8,997 bases of DNA from assembly GCA_019239785.1 (NCBI GenBank), contig JAFAZM010000204.1, positions 1 to 8,997 on the forward strand, read 5' to 3'. The stretch comes from Sphingomonadaceae bacterium. Lineage in GTDB: Bacteria > Pseudomonadota > Alphaproteobacteria > Sphingomonadales > Sphingomonadaceae. Shown piece by piece: positions 5,984 through 8,997 of this stretch. The position numbers and the translations under genes are program-made. The notes below the pieces were generated by a model. That model was not told the DNA's origin and did not search any database. It saw only the letters and a program-made list of their open reading frames with translations. Within the stretch, counting starts at the first letter, position 1; every line of letters begins with the position of its first letter.

Positions 5984-7519
5984 ATGCGCTCAGGGCCCGG
6001 CCTTCTCGCGCTCCTCGCCCTGACCGGCATCACCGCCTGCGGCGGCGGAGGTGTAGGCGGCGGCATGACCACGCCGCCGCCGGCCGCCAACCGGCCCCCG
6101 ACTTTCACCTCGGCCGCCAGCGCGAGCTTTCCGGAGAATGGCACGGGCACGATCTACACCGCGGCAGCGACCGATCCCGACGGCAATGCGATCACCTTCT
6201 CGCTCTCCGGCGGCGCCGACCGCGCCGCCTTCGCGATCACCCCCGCCGGCGCGCTGAGCTTCGTCCAGCCGCCAGACTTCGAAGCGCCGACCGATATAGA
6301 CCAGAACAATGTCTATCAGGTCCAGATCGCGGCCGGCGACGGCATGACCAGCACTACCCTGGACCTCGCCGTCACCGTCACCAATGTCGGGCCGGATGCG
6401 TTTCACGTGACCAGGGTCGCCACCGGCTTCGCCTCGCCGCTCTACCTCGCCGCCGTGCCGGACGGATCTGGCCGCGTCTTCGTGGTCGAGCGTGCCGGCC
6501 GGATCCGCATCCTCACGCCTTCGACCGGCGCGGTCGCGGCGACGCCCTTCCTCGACGTGACCGCGCAGACCAGTACCGACGGCGAGCGCGGCCTGCTGGG
6601 CTTCGCGCCGGCGCCCGATTTCACCGCGACGGGGACCTTCTACGTCTACATGACGAACCTGGCGGGCCAGATCGAGATCCGGCGCTATCGCACGCTCGCC
6701 GGCAATCGCGACCGCGCCGACCCGGCGAGCGCGGACGCGATCCTCACCATCGATCATCCGGTGAACCTCAACCATTATGGCGGCTGGCTCGCCTTCGGAC
6801 CCGACAATCTGCTCTATGCGGGCGTCGGCGACGGCGGCAGCGTCGGCGATCCGGCGAACAACGCGCAGAACCTCAACGTCCTGCTGGGCAAGATTTTGCG
6901 GATCGATCCGGCCGGCGACGCTTTCCCGGCCGATCCGGCGCGCGATTATGCGATTCCGCCCGGCAACCCGTTCGCCGCCGCCGGCGGCCGGCCGGAAATC
7001 TGGGCCTATGGCCTGCGCAATCCCTTCCGGAACAATTTCGACGCGGCAACCGGAAATCTCTGGATCGGCGACGTCGGCCAGGACGCCCGTGAGGAGGTCG
7101 ACCTGCTGCGGCCGACGGACGGCGGCACCAATCTCGGCTGGCGCATCATGGAGGGGACGGCGGTCTTCGCCGGCCCGACGATTCCGGGCCTCACCCCGCC
7201 AGTCGCCGAATATCTGCACGGCAGCGGCGCCCGGCAGGGCGATACGGTGACCGGCGGCCTCGTCTATCGCGGCCCGATCGAATCGCTGAACGGCCATTAT
7301 ATCTTCGCCGACTTCGAGGTCGGCAACATCTGGTCGGTCCCGATCGCGCAGGTCGCCGTCGGCACGACCCTGGGCAGCGATCGCTTCGTGCTGCGCCGGA
7401 CCGCCTTCACCCCCGATGCGGGCGCGATCAACAACCCGCTCTGCTTCGGCCTCGACCAGGCCGGCAACGTCTATATCGTCGATTTCGGCGGCTCGATCTT
7501 CCGGGTCGATGCCGGCTGA
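5984..7519 (+). CDS. Cadherin-domain lipoprotein with PQQ-dependent glucose/sorbosone dehydrogenase-type propeller
   Basis: The 511-residue product starts with a lipoprotein signal (MRSGPGLLALLALTGITAC; lipid-modified Cys19, Gly at +2, consistent with the outer membrane) and a Gly/Pro-rich linker. A cadherin-like domain (about 38-134) has PENGTG, ATDPDGNAI, LSFVQPPDFEAP and a VTVTNV end. Residues about 140-508 form a six-bladed propeller of the soluble glucose dehydrogenase family: GFASPLYLAAVPDGSGRVFV, VVERAGRIRI, RGLLGFAPAPDF, LNHYGGWLAFGPDN, VGDGG, LLGKILRIDP, WAYGLRNPFR, GDVGQDAREEVD, and GNVYIVDFGGSIFRV. By recall of Acinetobacter sGDH, His264 matches catalytic His144, Asp283 matches Asp163, and Arg345-Asn346 match Arg228-Asn229. 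Predicted role is periplasmic oxidation of a sugar or other alcohol with PQQ; the substrate cannot be told. Asn263 stands where sGDH has Asp143, so activity is not certain. Confidence 0.88.
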   Translation: MRSGPGLLALLALTGITACGGGGVGGGMTTPPPAANRPPTFTSAASASFPENGTGTIYTAAATDPDGNAITFSLSGGADRAAFAITPAGALSFVQPPDFEAPTDIDQNNVYQVQIAAGDGMTSTTLDLAVTVTNVGPDAFHVTRVATGFASPLYLAAVPDGSGRVFVVERAGRIRILTPSTGAVAATPFLDVTAQTSTDGERGLLGFAPAPDFTATGTFYVYMTNLAGQIEIRRYRTLAGNRDRADPASADAILTIDHPVNLNHYGGWLAFGPDNLLYAGVGDGGSVGDPANNAQNLNVLLGKILRIDPAGDAFPADPARDYAIPPGNPFAAAGGRPEIWAYGLRNPFRNNFDAATGNLWIGDVGQDAREEVDLLRPTDGGTNLGWRIMEGTAVFAGPTIPGLTPPVAEYLHGSGARQGDTVTGGLVYRGPIESLNGHYIFADFEVGNIWSVPIAQVAVGTTLGSDRFVLRRTAFTPDAGAINNPLCFGLDQAGNVYIVDFGGSIFRVDAG

Positions 7520-7527
7520 GACTTAAG

Positions 7528-7550
7528 CCCTCTCCCGGGCGGGGAGAGGG
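7528..7550. terminator. Bidirectional hairpin between convergent genes
   Basis: CCCTCTCCC (7528-7536) and GGGAGAGGG (7542-7550) form a perfect 9-bp stem with a 5-base loop (GGGCG). It fills most of the 35-base gap between the sugar dehydrogenase stop and the RSH stop, so it can serve both converging transcripts. Neither strand has a T tract, so it is a terminator-like element rather than a proven intrinsic terminator. Similar CCCTCTCCC/GGGAGAGGG hairpins are common between genes in GC-rich proteobacteria. Confidence 0.6.
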
Positions 7551-7554
7551 GAGA

Positions 7555-8997
7555 TCAGAGGCGCTCCGCCGTCGAGACCACGTCCGTCGCCCGGAGCGCG
7601 GCCAGGATGCGCATCAGATGCTGGACGTCGTGCACCTCGATGTCGAGGTGGAAGGTGTGGAACGAGCCGTCGCGCGAGGTCTGGTCCATGCTGACGATGT
7701 TCGCGCCATGGTTGCCGAGGATGCCGGCGATCACCGCGAGCGAGCCTGGCTCGTTCTTGATCACGATCGAGAGGCTGACCGCGCCGCCGTCGGCCTGGTC
7801 GCCCCAGGCGAGATCGACCCAATCGGCATCGACGCCGTCGGCGAGGCTGTCGCAGCCGATCACATGGACCTCGATCCCCTCGCCCTCCCGGCGCAGGCCG
7901 ACGATGCGGTCGCCGGGGATCGGATGGCAGCATTCAGCGAGCTGGAAGGCGACGCCGGGAGTCAGCCCCTTGATCGAGATCGCGGTGCGCTGCGGCGGCG
8001 GCTTCACCCCCTCCTTCGTCGTCGAGCCGGGACTCAGGGCCTCCATCACGGCGACGTCGTCGACCCGCTTCAGCGCGATCGCCTCCATCAAAGCCTCGTC
8101 GTTCGGCAGGTGGAGGCGGCGCAAGGCCTCGGCGATCGCCTCCCAGCCGAGCGGCGCCGGCAGCCGCTGCACGATCTCGTCGAAGATCTTGCGGCCAAGC
8201 GCGACCGTCTCCTCGCGCTCCTTCGACTTCACCCAGCGACGGATCTTGGCCCGCGCCTTGCCGGTGACGACGTAGGAGAGCCAGCCCGGCTGCGGGTGCT
8301 GCGCCTTGGAGACGAGGATCTCGACCTGGTCGCCGTTGGAGAGCGCGGTGCGCAGCGGCATCACCCGGCCGTTGATCTTCGCCCCGACCGTCTGGTCGCC
8401 GAGGTCGGTGTGGACCGCATAGGCGAAGTCGACCGGCGTCGCGCCCTTCGGGAGCTGGATCAGCTCGCCCTTCGGCGTGAAGGCGAAGATCCGGTCCTGG
8501 TACATCGCCATTCTTGTATGTTCGAGCAGCTCCTCCGCGCTCGCCGCATGGTCGAGGATCTCGACCAGGTCGTTGATCCAGGGATGGTCCGAGCTCGCCT
8601 CGACCGATCCTTCCTTATAGGCCCAATGCGCGGCGAGGCCGTGCTCGGCCTGCGCGTGCATCTCCTGGGTGCGGATCTGGATCTCGATCCGCATCTGCTC
8701 GTCGTGGATGATCGTCGTGTGCAGCGACCGGTAGCCGTTGCGCTTCGGCGTCGAGATGAAATCCTTGAAGCGCCCCGGCACCACCGGCCAGCGCTGGTGG
8801 ATCAGGCCGAGCGTGCGGTAGCATTCCTCGATCGTGCCGACGACGGCGCGGAAGGCCATCACGTCGGAGAGCTGCTCGAAGCTGACATGCTGCTCGGCCA
8901 TCTTGCGCCAGATCGAATAAGGATGCTTCTCGCGGCCGTGGACCTCGGCCTCGATGCCGTTCGCCTCGAGATGCGCCTTGAGGCCGCGCCCGATGCG
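7555..8997 (-). CDS. rsh: Bifunctional (p)ppGpp synthetase/hydrolase, RelA/SpoT homologue (5' partial)
   Basis: This cytoplasmic enzyme makes and degrades the stringent-response alarmone (p)ppGpp. The frame is open to the window edge, so the N-terminal HD hydrolase domain and start are missing; 480 residues are visible. In order by visible residue: rest of the synthetase domain with GREKHPYSIWRK (21-32), GRFKDF (75-80), NGYRSLHT (87-94), EIQIRT (105-110) and HAQAEHGLAAHWAYK (114-128); TGS domain (about 168-229, RIFAFTPKGELIQLPKGATP); helical linker; the CCHPIPGD zinc-finger/CC region (356-363); and a C-terminal ACT domain (about 408-478, IVIKNEPGSLAVIAGIL). The R-x-K-D motif (RFKD, 76-79) is the form reported for bifunctional Rel/SpoT enzymes, not the ExDD of monofunctional RelA. 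Alphaproteobacteria usually carry one such long enzyme, so it is probably the main alarmone enzyme of the cell. The internal ATG at 8901 is not the start. Confidence 0.95.
   Translation of the reverse strand, partial: RIGRGLKAHLEANGIEAEVHGREKHPYSIWRKMAEQHVSFEQLSDVMAFRAVVGTIEECYRTLGLIHQRWPVVPGRFKDFISTPKRNGYRSLHTTIIHDEQMRIEIQIRTQEMHAQAEHGLAAHWAYKEGSVEASSDHPWINDLVEILDHAASAEELLEHTRMAMYQDRIFAFTPKGELIQLPKGATPVDFAYAVHTDLGDQTVGAKINGRVMPLRTALSNGDQVEILVSKAQHPQPGWLSYVVTGKARAKIRRWVKSKEREETVALGRKIFDEIVQRLPAPLGWEAIAEALRRLHLPNDEALMEAIALKRVDDVAVMEALSPGSTTKEGVKPPPQRTAISIKGLTPGVAFQLAECCHPIPGDRIVGLRREGEGIEVHVIGCDSLADGVDADWVDLAWGDQADGGAVSLSIVIKNEPGSLAVIAGILGNHGANIVSMDQTSRDGSFHTFHLDIEVHDVQHLMRILAALRATDVVSTAERL

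Noticed and set aside
5893..6150. N-terminal extension of kynA to an upstream ATG
   Set aside because: The added residues are Pro/Arg-rich, unlike any TDO N-terminus, and would overlap the signal peptide region of the divergent lipoprotein gene.
5224..7092. Open frame of 622 codons on the plus strand, antisense to kynA and running into the lipoprotein gene
   Set aside because: Its product is Arg-rich with no recognisable domain, and it lies over two well-supported genes. Long shadow frames are expected in GC-rich DNA.
5990..7297. Open frame of 435 codons on the minus strand under the sugar dehydrogenase
   Set aside because: Low-complexity Arg/Gly/Ala translation opposite a gene with clear family motifs; a codon-bias shadow.
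1..8997. A new multi-gene defence, mobile or secretion system
   Set aside because: The neighbouring genes belong to separate known pathways and differ in direction. No recombinase, toxin pair, transporter set or direct-repeat boundary was seen.

Overview
The window is GC-rich, densely coding bacterial chromosome. The codon use, the short class I mannose-6-phosphate isomerase, the periplasmic PQQ-type sugar dehydrogenase and the single long RelA/SpoT homologue together suggest an alphaproteobacterium, most likely a sphingomonad. That assignment is inference from gene style; there is no rRNA or other marker here.

Layout from left to right. (1) 1-4197 (+) is the 3' part of a very large secreted or surface protein. 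It begins with four near-identical 101-residue cadherin/VCBS-like units, followed by one VCBS repeat, one further Ig/cadherin-like domain, and about 755 residues of parallel beta-helix reaching the stop codon. (2) After a strong hairpin and a possible promoter, 4285-5112 (+) encodes a class I mannose-6-phosphate isomerase (manA). (3) Convergent to it, and overlapping its last 18 bases, 5095-5892 (-) encodes tryptophan 2,3-dioxygenase (kynA). (4) Divergent from kynA, 5984-7519 (+) encodes a predicted outer-membrane lipoprotein with one cadherin-like domain and a PQQ-dependent glucose/sorbosone dehydrogenase-type beta-propeller. (5) Convergent to that, with a perfect 9-bp-stem hairpin in the 35-base gap, 7555-8997 (-) is the C-terminal two thirds or so of a bifunctional (p)ppGpp synthetase/hydrolase (RelA/SpoT homologue) whose 5' end lies beyond the window.

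The genes do not form one operon. Transcription switches direction at almost every gene, and the products belong to separate pathways: adhesion or surface structure, mannose/GDP-mannose supply, tryptophan catabolism, periplasmic sugar oxidation and the stringent response. A loose link between mannose-6-phosphate isomerase (exopolysaccharide precursors) and the surface protein is possible but unsupported. No tRNA, rRNA, insertion sequence, CRISPR array or phage gene was seen. Intergenic gaps are 87, 91 and 35 bases, so no gene-free stretch over 300 bases exists. I found no convincing new multi-gene system. The most notable element is the repeat/beta-helix surface protein.
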